Made by a program: the position numbers and the translations under genes | From: HXMU1420-13 sp965601825 | Lineage (GTDB): Bacteria; Bacteroidota; Rhodothermia; Balneolales; Balneolaceae | Reading direction: 5' to 3' | Length of the DNA stretch: 64,000 bases | NCBI GenBank assembly: GCA_965601825.1 | Contig: OZ271839.1 | Span: forward strand, 1,674,001-1,738,000 | The notes under the pieces: model-generated | Databases searched by the model: none | What the model saw: the letters and a program-made list of their open reading frames with translations, nothing else | Told to the model about the DNA's origin: nothing | In this document: in pieces, positions 18,817 to 26,751 of the stretch | Layout: each line of letters begins with the position of its first letter | How positions within the stretch are numbered: position 1 is the stretch's first letter

Positions 18817-19332
18817 TTACCAGCTACTTACAGCATCATTGAACATATTATTTGCAATCTGTTCTAAAGCCTCATTAGCAGCAGATTCTTCACCTTCAAC
18901 CGGATCTTCAGTTGGATCAAATGTAAAGTTTCCATTGAAATTTTTATCCCAAAGTGGTGCATCATCCGTTTTGTATTGAAAACTTGCTCTAACTGATATT
19001 TGAACCTGATTTTGATTGGCTTGCTCGTTGCCGCCAATACTAAAAGGACGGTTACTATAGCTGATAATCTGCCCATTGATTACTGCATCAGCATCTTCTT
19101 CGTTATTGGCAAGTTGCAGTCTGCTCTCATTGATAAACCTTTGGATGAGTGCGTCATTTAAACGATCACTTAAATCTCCTAAACCACTATTAGATTGATC
19201 TGGAAAAAATGGAATAAAAACGGTGTTTACACCTTCTGGTATTGACGTTCCAGTAAAACTGTACTTTAAACATCCACTTACAGCAATTGTTAACAAAAGG
19301 AGTAGAGTGAAAACAATTTTACGCAAGGCCAT
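18817..19332 (-). CDS. lptE: LPS-assembly lipoprotein LptE
   Basis: LptE plugs the LptD barrel and helps insert lipopolysaccharide in the outer membrane. The 171-aa protein has a signal peptide, a VSGC lipobox (C21), then KYSFTGTSIPEGVNTVFIPF, the characteristic start of Bacteroidota LptE. DRLNDALIQRFINESRLQL and ADAVINGQI follow as in the family. It overlaps the 3' end of the sigma-54 activator gene by 14 bases, so translation is probably coupled. LptD is not in the window. Confidence 0.9.
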   Translation of the reverse strand: MALRKIVFTLLLLLTIAVSGCLKYSFTGTSIPEGVNTVFIPFFPDQSNSGLGDLSDRLNDALIQRFINESRLQLANNEEDADAVINGQIISYSNRPFSIGGNEQANQNQVQISVRASFQYKTDDAPLWDKNFNGNFTFDPTEDPVEGEESAANEALEQIANNMFNDAVSSW

Positions 19333-20626
19333 ACTGATCTAATTTGCGATATAAAGTACGCTCACTGATTCCAAGTGCTTCTGATGCTTTGCGTCGATTT
19401 CCATCATATTTCTCCAAAGCCTTCTTTATTAGGAATTGTTCTGTTTCTTCTATCGATGGGATTTCATCTGAACTAAAGAAGTCTTCTACCTCTGAAGATT
19501 CCTCATAAACCTGTGGTTCAGTTTCAACTTCCTGGCTGGACATATTTCTCATGCCAAGCGGAGTTTCGATATCAGGATTGTATTTAATGATTTGCTCGGT
19601 AGCTGACCCAACTGCACCACTTGAGAATTCAGGTAATGCAGGGAGTTTAGAACCGGAATTCGAAAATGATGAGTATAAAAATGTCGAAAGCATTTTCTTT
19701 ACATCGCCAATATCATTACTCAATTCAACTAATGCCCTGTAAATCAGCTCACGATCTCGTCGATTAAATCCTTCATCATATCTAGGTTCCTCTCTTTCAG
19801 TGGAATCTGAAACCATAGGCAGATTATCAGGTGAGCCTTCATGCTGTCGACCTTTTAAATATTTCTGAAGCCTCTCTGCATCAATGAACTGTGATTTTTC
19901 AAGAACTACTAATTGCTCTGCAACATTGCGTAATTCACGAATATTACCCGGCCACCGATAAGAGATCAATAATTCTCTAGCTTCATCTGAAAATCCTTTA
20001 AAAACGGAATCATAACGGGTAGAAAACTCCTGAACAAATTTTCTAAAAATCTCGATGATATCTTCCTGACGTTCACGTAAAGGTGGAAGATAAATTTGAA
20101 CTGTATCAAGGCGATAGTATAAATCTTCTCTGAATGAGCCTTCTTCAACAAGCTGCCATAAATCTTTATTGGTAGCAGCAATTACACGTACATCAGTAGA
20201 TTGAACTTTGCTAGAACCAACTTTAAAAAACTCACCGTTTTCGAGAACTCGAAGTAATTTAACCTGTACATTTTTTGGAGTATCCCCAATTTCATCTAAG
20301 AAAATGGTTCCACCATCAGCTTTTTCGAAGTAACCTTCACGACTTTCATTTGCACCAGTAAATGCACCTTTTTCGTGACCAAATAACTCACTTTCGATAA
20401 TACCTTCAGGAATAGCGCCACAATTAACAATCACTAAATCATTATGTTTGCGTTCGCTTAAGCCGTGAATCGCGCGTGCAGTTACATCTTTTCCAACGCC
20501 ACTTTCACCCTGAAGCAATACTGTGATGTCCGTTTTAGACACCTGCATAATTTTATCTACTACCTGGCGAACAGAATCAGATTTACCTAGTAGTCCAAAT
20601 TGTTCCTGGAATACTTCTCTATCCAT
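19319..20626 (-). CDS. Sigma-54-dependent transcriptional activator without receiver domain
   Basis: This 435-aa enhancer-binding protein would remodel sigma-54 RNA polymerase using ATP. The AAA+ domain starts almost at the N-terminus: Walker A GESGVGK (40-46), the sigma-54 contact loop GAFTGA (87-92), Walker B GGTIFLDEIGD, and RWPGNIRELRN. A variable linker (about 270-400) follows, then a Fis-type helix-turn-helix (GNRRKASEALGISERTLYRKL). No N-terminal receiver or GAF sensor is present, so control is likely by level or partner protein. Downstream genes lptE and a TPR gene are in the same operon. Confidence 0.93.
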   Translation of the reverse strand: MDREVFQEQFGLLGKSDSVRQVVDKIMQVSKTDITVLLQGESGVGKDVTARAIHGLSERKHNDLVIVNCGAIPEGIIESELFGHEKGAFTGANESREGYFEKADGGTIFLDEIGDTPKNVQVKLLRVLENGEFFKVGSSKVQSTDVRVIAATNKDLWQLVEEGSFREDLYYRLDTVQIYLPPLRERQEDIIEIFRKFVQEFSTRYDSVFKGFSDEARELLISYRWPGNIRELRNVAEQLVVLEKSQFIDAERLQKYLKGRQHEGSPDNLPMVSDSTEREEPRYDEGFNRRDRELIYRALVELSNDIGDVKKMLSTFLYSSFSNSGSKLPALPEFSSGAVGSATEQIIKYNPDIETPLGMRNMSSQEVETEPQVYEESSEVEDFFSSDEIPSIEETEQFLIKKALEKYDGNRRKASEALGISERTLYRKLDQYGLA

Positions 20627-20706
20627 ATTTGAATAACCCTTTTGTCATTTTGACATAAGGTACAGAATATGTCTTAGATTCGTGAATAATGATTGTAAAG
20701 GAACAA

Positions 20707-21186
20707 TTATTTTATCAACTCAGTCGCTTGTTCGATAGGCAAGGCGCGTGTTTCTTTAAAACTGGATAAGACTAAGTTAGAACGGGTTTTGTCAACTCCT
20801 TCCCATGACTGGATTCGAGATAGCAGTTGTTCGAAAGATGTTGTGTTCTTTGTTCGAACTTTAAGTAAATGAGATCCATCACCGGTAATAGAATGACATT
20901 CTAGTATTTCAGGCTCTTCTCTAACCTGATCAACAAAATTCGGATAGTTTTCTGAACCATCAACCTGAACAAAAAGGAAAGCAGTAATATCGAAATTGAA
21001 ATCTTTTGAATTTAGGATGGCGTGATAACCTTCAATTAAACCACGTTCTTCAAGTTTTTTCATTCTTTCTGAAACTGAAGGAACCGATAGATTTACCAGT
21101 TCAGCAATTTTATTGCGTTGTGCCCGTCCATTTTTTTGTAGATGATTGAGAATCGAAATGTCAATTTCGTCAAGAAGTAGACTCAT
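20707..21186 (-). CDS. Lrp/AsnC-family transcriptional regulator
   Basis: This 159-aa protein has an N-terminal winged helix (about 4-60: DEIDISILNHLQKNGRAQRN, NLSVPSVSERMKKLEERGLI) and a C-terminal RAM/ACT-like ligand domain (about 65-150, with ECHSITGDGSHLLKVRT carrying the GxGD-type turn). Members respond to amino acids. It is divergent from serS. A perfect 17-base palindrome lies 43 bases upstream of its start and may be its own operator. The effector is unknown; lysine or ornithine would suit the aminotransferases at the left edge, but no link is shown. Confidence 0.92.
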   Translation of the reverse strand: MSLLLDEIDISILNHLQKNGRAQRNKIAELVNLSVPSVSERMKKLEERGLIEGYHAILNSKDFNFDITAFLFVQVDGSENYPNFVDQVREEPEILECHSITGDGSHLLKVRTKNTTSFEQLLSRIQSWEGVDKTRSNLVLSSFKETRALPIEQATELIK

Positions 21187-21228
21187 GATGTATATTTTTC
21201 CTAATTATTCTAGTAATCAGCGAATTTA

Positions 21229-21245
21229 GCCTAAATAATTTAGGC
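21229..21245. promoter_or_regulatory. Candidate Lrp-type operator (17-bp palindrome)
   Basis: GCCTAAAT-A-ATTTAGGC is a perfect inverted repeat in the spacer between the lrp-like gene and serS. Its A/T core and 15-17-base size fit Lrp/AsnC sites. It is a prediction from symmetry and position only. Confidence 0.5.
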
Positions 21246-21332
21246 AAGCAACGTAAAACTGTCTACTTTTTCAAATAAATATGATTTGTTTGATCCGTAC
21301 TAAAAAAGTGCCAATTCAACTAAGAAAGGGTG

Positions 21333-21340
21333 TATCTTTG
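21333..21340 (+). promoter_or_regulatory. Candidate -7 element upstream of serS
   Basis: TATCTTTG matches the Bacteroidota TAnnTTTG -7 consensus exactly and ends 34 bases before the serS ATG. No convincing -33 TTG lies at the expected distance. Confidence 0.38.
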
Positions 21341-21374
21341 AGGCTCATTTTATTACTCAAATCAATCTGTAGAA

Positions 21375-22643
21375 ATGCTGGATATAAACTACATCAGGGA
21401 ACATGTAGATGTTGTTAAACAAGGAATGATCAACAAAGGAGAAAAGGACTCAGAAATTGTTAATCAGGTTTTAGTAAAGGATGAAGAATGGCGTGCTTTT
21501 GTTCATAAACTAGACACACTGAGAAGTGAAAACAATGCCAAAGCAAAGCAGATTGGCATGTTGATGGGGCAAGGCAAGAAAGAGGAAGCTCAGGCAATCA
21601 TTAAAGAGACGTCTCAATTCAAAGAAGAATTGAAATCACTGGAGGAAAAAGAAAAAGTACTACTTTCTGAACGTGATGATATGTTATATCGAATAGCAAA
21701 TGTACCTCATCCAAGTGTTCCTATAGGTCATTCAGAACAGGAAAATGAAGTTTTTTCAACTTGGGGTGAACCAAATACGGAAGAATGGAGGAAACCACAT
21801 TGGGAAATCGTAGATCGTTATGGTTGGGTAGATTTTGAGCGAGGTGTGAAAGTAACCGGTGCCGGCTTTCCATTTTATGTTGGACCTGTAGCCCAGCTTC
21901 AGAGAGCATTAATAAATTATTTCATTAATGAAGGAAATGCTGCAGGTTTTACCGAGCTTCAAGCACCTTATTTTGTGAATGAAGATTCAGCTCGTGGTAC
22001 AGGGCAGATTCCGGACAAGGAAGATATGATGTATGTAATTCCAAGAGATGAATTTTTTGCTATTCCTACCGCAGAAGTGCCAGTTACTAATTTCCATAGA
22101 GATGAGATTTTAAAGGAAGATCAGCTGCCTATAAATTATGTATGCTATACTCCTTGCTGGCGAAGAGAGGCAGGATCATACGGTAAAGATGTTCGTGGAC
22201 TAAATCGACTGCATCAGTTTGATAAGGTTGAAATTGTGAAGATTGTAAAACCTGAGACTTCCTATGATGAGTTGGAAAGTTTGCGTGAACATGCTGAGAA
22301 GCTACTTAAGGATCTGGAATTACCATATCGGACGCTATTAATGTGTACCGGTGATATGGGGTTCACACAGTCTAAAAAGTATGATCTTGAAGTATGGAGT
22401 CCGGGGCAGCAGCGCTGGCTGGAAGTAAGTTCCTGCTCAAATTTCGAGAGCTTCCAGGCAAGAAGAATGCAATTGAGATATCGTGCTTCTGAGAAATCTA
22501 CTGAAATGGTGCATACCTTAAACGGATCTGCATTGGCATTACCTAGAATTGTATCTGCAGTTTTAGAAGCTTATCAGGAAGAAAACGGAAAAGTTAGAGT
22601 TCCTGAAGTATTAAAGCCTTATTTTGGAAGGGATTATCTTTGA
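21375..22643 (+). CDS. serS: Seryl-tRNA synthetase
   Basis: It charges tRNA-Ser with serine. The 422-aa protein has the N-terminal coiled-coil arm that reads the long variable loop (about 30-105, KEEAQAIIKETSQFKEELKS) and then a class-II catalytic core. Motif 2 is CYTPCWRREAGSYGKDVRGL, and motif 3 lies in NGSALALPRIVSAVLE. Length and order are normal. It is monocistronic and faces the Lrp-type regulator across 188 bases. Confidence 0.97.
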   Translation: MLDINYIREHVDVVKQGMINKGEKDSEIVNQVLVKDEEWRAFVHKLDTLRSENNAKAKQIGMLMGQGKKEEAQAIIKETSQFKEELKSLEEKEKVLLSERDDMLYRIANVPHPSVPIGHSEQENEVFSTWGEPNTEEWRKPHWEIVDRYGWVDFERGVKVTGAGFPFYVGPVAQLQRALINYFINEGNAAGFTELQAPYFVNEDSARGTGQIPDKEDMMYVIPRDEFFAIPTAEVPVTNFHRDEILKEDQLPINYVCYTPCWRREAGSYGKDVRGLNRLHQFDKVEIVKIVKPETSYDELESLREHAEKLLKDLELPYRTLLMCTGDMGFTQSKKYDLEVWSPGQQRWLEVSSCSNFESFQARRMQLRYRASEKSTEMVHTLNGSALALPRIVSAVLEAYQEENGKVRVPEVLKPYFGRDYL

Positions 22644-22655
22644 TCGTTAATTGAC

Positions 22656-22694
22656 TAATCGTTATTCGTTGGTGCCAAATCCGAATAACGATTA
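22656..22694. repeat. 13-bp perfect inverted repeat after serS
   Basis: TAATCGTTATTCG (22656-22668) and CGAATAACGATTA (22682-22694) are perfectly complementary around a 13-base loop. Related words (AACGATTAAC, AATAACGAATCA) recur on both sides. There is no T tract, so it is more like an intergenic repetitive palindrome than a classical terminator, though it lies between two convergent genes. Confidence 0.7.
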
Positions 22695-22706
22695 ACAAAT
22701 AACGAA

Positions 22707-22907
22707 TCATTTCTTCTTAGCGAAATACCAAATCGCCCAGCCAATACCTACGATTGCAAGTGCTACACCTATTCCGCCAAGGAAAGCGTATAATAAATAG
22801 GTAAAAATCATGGGGATGATAACGGCAGTTAAGGTTTTTACCGGTGCGGCTGCAACTCCCGCTGCTCCAAACAGTGAGGCAATAATTCGTCCTAGTCTAG
22901 CTAGCAT
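22707..22907 (-). CDS. Small two-helix membrane protein, uncharacterised
   Basis: This 66-aa product is hydrophobic with two likely membrane spans (about 24-41 and 45-62) and ends YFAKKK, a positive-inside tail. An AAAGAG run lies a few bases before the ATG. I do not recognise a family. It stands alone between repeat-rich spacers and convergent to serS. It could be a real small inner-membrane protein, but short length leaves doubt. Confidence 0.5.
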   Translation of the reverse strand: MLARLGRIIASLFGAAGVAAAPVKTLTAVIIPMIFTYLLYAFLGGIGVALAIVGIGWAIWYFAKKK

Positions 22908-22970
22908 ATTTTTCTCTTTGATTAGTTAACTGCGGGCGATGTACGGGGAAATCAGCGAAAGGATTCGGTT

Positions 22971-23003
22971 CAATTAAGAATTTGTCAATTATCAATTAAG
23001 AAT
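22971..23003. repeat. CAATTAAGAAT direct repeats
   Basis: CAATTAAGAAT occurs at 22971-22981 and 22993-23003, with a related CAATTAT between them. Such AT-rich short-period repeats are common in Bacteroidota-type intergenic DNA. They follow the unknown gene at 23008 on its 3' side. Confidence 0.6.
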
Positions 23004-23007
23004 GAAA

Positions 23008-23391
23008 TCATTTGTATTGTATTCCAATTTCGCTAAATCCACCTTTACTATCATAAGTATTCCAGATTTCTCCCCAAGGATAAAGACCTTCAGTGTAGCC
23101 TAATCCTAATAACCAATTGTGATTGTTCTCTAGAATTTGCCTTTCAACCTTTTCAGAAAATTGTAGAGAGTCATCATCAAATAAATAAATTGAAATTCTT
23201 TCCAGAGCCTCATGATTGAAGCAAAGACTTATAATAACCCTTTCATTGTTAATTACTTTTTCAGGAAAGCGAAACCAAACAAATCCATTATCTAAATCTT
23301 CTTTAGTTATTTCATCAATACTATCTAGATCACTTTGAGAAATATACTTTGATATAATGACCCCATTAATTGTAATTGAGAAGGGTTTCAT
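23008..23391 (-). CDS. Uncharacterised 127-aa protein coupled to dusB
   Basis: This small soluble protein has no signal or membrane segment. It begins MKPFSITINGVIISK and ends with WGEIWNTYDSKGGFSEIGI. The acidic middle (DDSLQFSEKVERQILENN) and tail recall a scattered group of uncharacterised small proteins ending in a WGxxxxxYDxKGG pattern, but I cannot name a family. The ATG at 23391 is preferred over an in-frame TTG at 23397, because it begins 2 bases after the dusB stop (TGATCATG), suggesting coupled translation. Function is unknown. Confidence 0.62.
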   Translation of the reverse strand: MKPFSITINGVIISKYISQSDLDSIDEITKEDLDNGFVWFRFPEKVINNERVIISLCFNHEALERISIYLFDDDSLQFSEKVERQILENNHNWLLGLGYTEGLYPWGEIWNTYDSKGGFSEIGIQYK

Positions 23392-23393
23392 GA

Positions 23394-24383
23394 TCAAACC
23401 ACAGCAAAAAACTCTTCTTCTTTGTAATTGAGAAGAATTTCTAAAATGGGATCCATGGTATCATATTTCATGAGTTCGAGACGAAGCTTCTTGCCATTTC
23501 GGATGCCTTTCAAATACTGGCCATAATGCTTTTTCATAATGATGACCCCATATCGTTCGCCTTGATGGGCAACAGATTTTCGAAGCTGTTCGGCAGTTAA
23601 CTCAAGTCGATCCTGAAGAGTCGGTTCAGGTATTAATTCTCCCGTTTCTAAATAATGACGAGTTTGTTCAAAAATCCACGGATTTCCAATCGCACCCCGA
23701 CCAATCATCACACCATCCACACCGGTTTCATCAAACATTTGCTTAGCAAGTTGTGGAGTAGTTACATCACCATTTCCAATGATAGGGATTTCAAGTCCTG
23801 GAGTGTCTTTGAGTTTCTTCAGCCAATTCCAACGAGCATCGCCTTTGTATTTTTGGGCGCGAGTTCGGGCGTGAACCGTCAATGCTTTCACACCCAGTCT
23901 CTGAAGCATCAGCGCAACTTCTTGAATTTTGATGGTGGCATCATCCCAGCCTAGTCTTGTTTTAACGGTCACGGGTTTTGTTTCAACAGCATCCACCACA
24001 GTTCCGGCCATGCGTTCCATCATCCCTAAATCCCGCAAACAAGCAGCACCGGCGCCTTTATTTACTACTTTATAAACAGGGCATCCAAAGTTGATATCTA
24101 CTAAATCCGGATTGTTGTTCTCGGCTACTTTTGCGGCTCCATACATGGCCTCTTCACGACCTCCGAAAATCTGGATTCCCAATGGTCGTTCGCTCTCAGT
24201 ATAGCTCATTTTGTGAAGTGCGATATCAGAGTCGCGAATGAGAGCTTCAGAGCTAATAAATTCGGTGTATACAATATCAGCTCCTTTCTCTCGACAAATT
24301 TGTCTAAATGGAGCATCAGAAACATCTTCCATCGGTGCGAGGAAAAGCGGTTTCTCTGGTAATTCAATTGGGCCTATCTGCAT
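23394..24383 (-). CDS. dusB: tRNA-dihydrouridine synthase (DusB-type)
   Basis: It reduces uridines in the tRNA D-loop using FMN and NADPH. The 329-aa TIM-barrel protein has LAPMEDVSDAPFRQ (15-28), the GCP motif with catalytic C101 (DINFGCPVYKVVNKGAGAA), VKTRLGWDD, LTVHARTRAQKYKG and GNGDVTTPQLA in the expected order. The C-terminal helical tRNA-binding domain is present. The downstream small gene begins 2 bases after its stop. Confidence 0.94.
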   Translation of the reverse strand: MQIGPIELPEKPLFLAPMEDVSDAPFRQICREKGADIVYTEFISSEALIRDSDIALHKMSYTESERPLGIQIFGGREEAMYGAAKVAENNNPDLVDINFGCPVYKVVNKGAGAACLRDLGMMERMAGTVVDAVETKPVTVKTRLGWDDATIKIQEVALMLQRLGVKALTVHARTRAQKYKGDARWNWLKKLKDTPGLEIPIIGNGDVTTPQLAKQMFDETGVDGVMIGRGAIGNPWIFEQTRHYLETGELIPEPTLQDRLELTAEQLRKSVAHQGERYGVIIMKKHYGQYLKGIRNGKKLRLELMKYDTMDPILEILLNYKEEEFFAVV

Positions 24384-24488
24384 GGTTCATCAAAAATTTA
24401 TAAAAGATACGGATTTTGAGCCGATTCGAAGAAAACAATTCGATTTAGAATAAAGAATGGGAGTAGTCAATGTGTTGATTAACTCCTA

Positions 24489-24496
24489 TATTTTTG
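24489..24496 (+). promoter_or_regulatory. Candidate -7 element of the aldolase gene
   Basis: TATTTTTG matches TAnnTTTG and lies 30 bases before the ATG at 24527. The expected upstream TTG element is not clear. It is a pattern match only. Confidence 0.3.
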
Positions 24497-24526
24497 GACT
24501 AAAACTTAATCTCAAAAAAGAAAGAT

Positions 24527-25603
24527 ATGTCACTTGATACATCGAAAATTACGGAGTACTTGGGAGATGAGGCTTCGTATCTGTTAGAGCATGAAAGTAA
24601 AACTATAAGCAAAGATCGCTTAGCTCTACCATCAGCAAGTTACGTTGATGATGTGTGGTACCACTCAGACCGCAATAATAGAGTGTTGGGGAATTTACAA
24701 TGGTTAATGGAACATGGACGACTCGGAGGTACTGGTTATGTTTCAATTCTTCCTGTAGATCAGGGAATTGAGCACTCAGGTGGCGCGTCTTTTGCAAAAA
24801 ACCCAGACTACTTCGATCCAGAAAACATCGTAAAACTTGCTATCGAAGCAGGTTGTAATGGGGTAGCATCTACTTTTGGTGCACTAAGATCTGTATCTAG
24901 AAAGTACGCTCATAAGATTCCTTTCATTGTGAAAATCAATCACAACGAATTAATGACTTACCCAAATACTTTTGATCAAATCATGTTTGGTACGATTGAT
25001 CAGGCTTACGATATGGGTGCCGCTGCAGTTGGTGCAACCATTTATTTCGGTTCTGATGAGTCTAGCCGTCAAATTCAGGAAGTTGCTCAGGCATTTGCTT
25101 ATGCACATGAATTAGGTTTGGCGACAATACTATGGTGCTATACTCGTAATGGAGCATTTAAGGTTGATGGTGTTGATTATCACACTTCAGCTGACTTAAC
25201 TGGACAGGCTAACCATCTTGGTACAACTATTGGTGCTGATATCATCAAGCAAAAGCAGCCTGATGTTAACGGTGGATTCAAAGCATTAAATACTGGCGAT
25301 TCTAGTTACGGTAAGTTAGATGAGCGTATTTACAGTGAATTAACATCTGATCACCCAATTGATCTTACTCGTTACCAGGTAATCAACTGTTTCGCAGGTC
25401 GTGCAGGTTTGATTAACTCAGGTGGTGCTTCCGGCGCAAATGACTTTGCTGATGCAGTAAAAACTGCTGTAATCAACAAACGTGCTGGTGGTATGGGTCT
25501 GATTAGTGGTCGTAAAGCTTTCCAACGCCCATTAGCTGAAGGCGTTAGTTTATTGAACACTATTCAGGATGTTTACTTAAATGATGATATTACTATCGCG
25601 TAA
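24527..25603 (+). CDS. fbaB: Fructose-bisphosphate aldolase, class I (FbaB/DhnA type)
   Basis: It cleaves fructose-1,6-bisphosphate to two triose phosphates through a lysine Schiff base, with no metal. The 358-aa protein shows SILPVDQGIEHSGG (73-86), KINHNELM, ADIIKQKQP with the likely Schiff-base K241, and NCFAGRAGLINSGGASG, the phosphate loop. This is the bacterial/archaeal FbaB group, not the animal class I enzyme. It is a single transcription unit closed by a strong terminator. Confidence 0.95.
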   Translation: MSLDTSKITEYLGDEASYLLEHESKTISKDRLALPSASYVDDVWYHSDRNNRVLGNLQWLMEHGRLGGTGYVSILPVDQGIEHSGGASFAKNPDYFDPENIVKLAIEAGCNGVASTFGALRSVSRKYAHKIPFIVKINHNELMTYPNTFDQIMFGTIDQAYDMGAAAVGATIYFGSDESSRQIQEVAQAFAYAHELGLATILWCYTRNGAFKVDGVDYHTSADLTGQANHLGTTIGADIIKQKQPDVNGGFKALNTGDSSYGKLDERIYSELTSDHPIDLTRYQVINCFAGRAGLINSGGASGANDFADAVKTAVINKRAGGMGLISGRKAFQRPLAEGVSLLNTIQDVYLNDDITIA

Positions 25604-25625
25604 AGTTTACTTACTTTGAAAAATG

Positions 25626-25653
25626 AAGCCACGTTCGTCGTGGCTTTTTTTTT
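25626..25653 (+). terminator. Terminator of fbaB
   Basis: AAGCCACG pairs with CGTGGCTT around TTCGT, followed by seven T residues. It ends 24 bases before the TTG start of the next gene. Confidence 0.92.
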
Positions 25654-25677
25654 ATATTCAATTTCGAATTCGATTTT

Positions 25678-26751
25678 TTGAGTACAGAGAGCATCAACAT
25701 AGCACAACCAGGAAATTTTATATCTAAGCGATATATATTTATTTCCATTTCACTCAGTGTGCTCACAATGGCAGGTGTAATTTACTACACTTATACACCA
25801 GGAGTACTTGACCACCTTGCCTGGAAAAGGATGCCGGGAATCGGCATAGCACTCGTAGTTTCATTTCTAAGAGTGTGGGCAACAGCTGCAAAATTCAGAG
25901 TGCTTTCTGAAAAAACGGTTAGCTGGCTTGGGGCATTTAGAATTACTCTTTCATGGGATTTTACCTCCGCAGTGACACCTTCGACCATCGGTGGTGCACC
26001 TATGGCAACCTACGCTATGACCAAAGAAGGACTAAAGCTTGGTGAAGCCACTGCAATAATTCTATATAGCGTTTTATTAGACCAAATTTGGTTTGCGATA
26101 GCAATTCCAATTCTATTGATATCTGGGATTTTTTATGAAGTAGTTCCTCCAGAAGCCGGTTTAGTTGGTGATGTTTCGATGATCATACTTTATATCACTT
26201 TGCTTAGCTATGCCGGTTTGCTTGCATATGGTGTACTATTTAATCCGGCTGCCATTAAAAAAGTAGTAAAGTTTGTATTCAGACTTCCTTTCCTTAATAA
26301 ATGGGAAGAAAAAATTAGTGCAGAAGCAGAGAACCTTGAAAGCTACGCACAACAATTAAGAAAAAAGCCTTTTTCATTTTTATTAAGAGCTTTTGCATGT
26401 TCGACTTTGTCTTGGCTATGCCGAATTGCTCTACCAACCATTGTTATTCTGAGTCTGATTCCTGCACCGGAGATTTTATCTGTGCTGCGTAGTCTTGCTA
26501 TGAATCTCACATTTCTTGTTGTTCCAACACCTGGCGGTAGTGGTGGTGTTGAGGGTTTATTCGTTCTATTTCAGGCGCCACTATTATTTATGTCAGAATC
26601 TGGCGCGTCAATGGCAACCAGAGAATCATTCATTGGACTTTCTTTATTCTTATGGAGAATTATCAGTTATTATATCACAATCGCGATTGGAATGGCAGCT
26701 ACAACCTGGTATATCAAACGTCAAGTGAGTGAAATTCAGGCGAAGAGTTAG
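25678..26751 (+). CDS. Flippase-like membrane protein (LPG synthase TM region / UPF0104 family)
   Basis: This 357-aa polytopic protein has about eight membrane spans and the family pattern SWDFTSAVTPSTIGGAPMATY (a G/P-rich re-entrant block, about 97-117) plus VPTPGGSGGVEGLF near the C-terminus (about 281-294). Members are related to the MprF flippase domain and to AglD; the substrate is unknown. The start is TTG: no ATG precedes the first membrane span (the first internal ATG, codon 31, falls inside it). The stop TAG overlaps the radA GTG by one base, so the two are probably coupled. Confidence 0.85.
   Translation: MSTESINIAQPGNFISKRYIFISISLSVLTMAGVIYYTYTPGVLDHLAWKRMPGIGIALVVSFLRVWATAAKFRVLSEKTVSWLGAFRITLSWDFTSAVTPSTIGGAPMATYAMTKEGLKLGEATAIILYSVLLDQIWFAIAIPILLISGIFYEVVPPEAGLVGDVSMIILYITLLSYAGLLAYGVLFNPAAIKKVVKFVFRLPFLNKWEEKISAEAENLESYAQQLRKKPFSFLLRAFACSTLSWLCRIALPTIVILSLIPAPEILSVLRSLAMNLTFLVVPTPGGSGGVEGLFVLFQAPLLFMSESGASMATRESFIGLSLFLWRIISYYITIAIGMAATTWYIKRQVSEIQAKS

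Noticed and set aside
21187..21374. T-box or riboswitch upstream of serS
   Set aside because: No conserved T-box sequence or multi-stem structure was visible; the region is explained by a palindrome and a -7 element.
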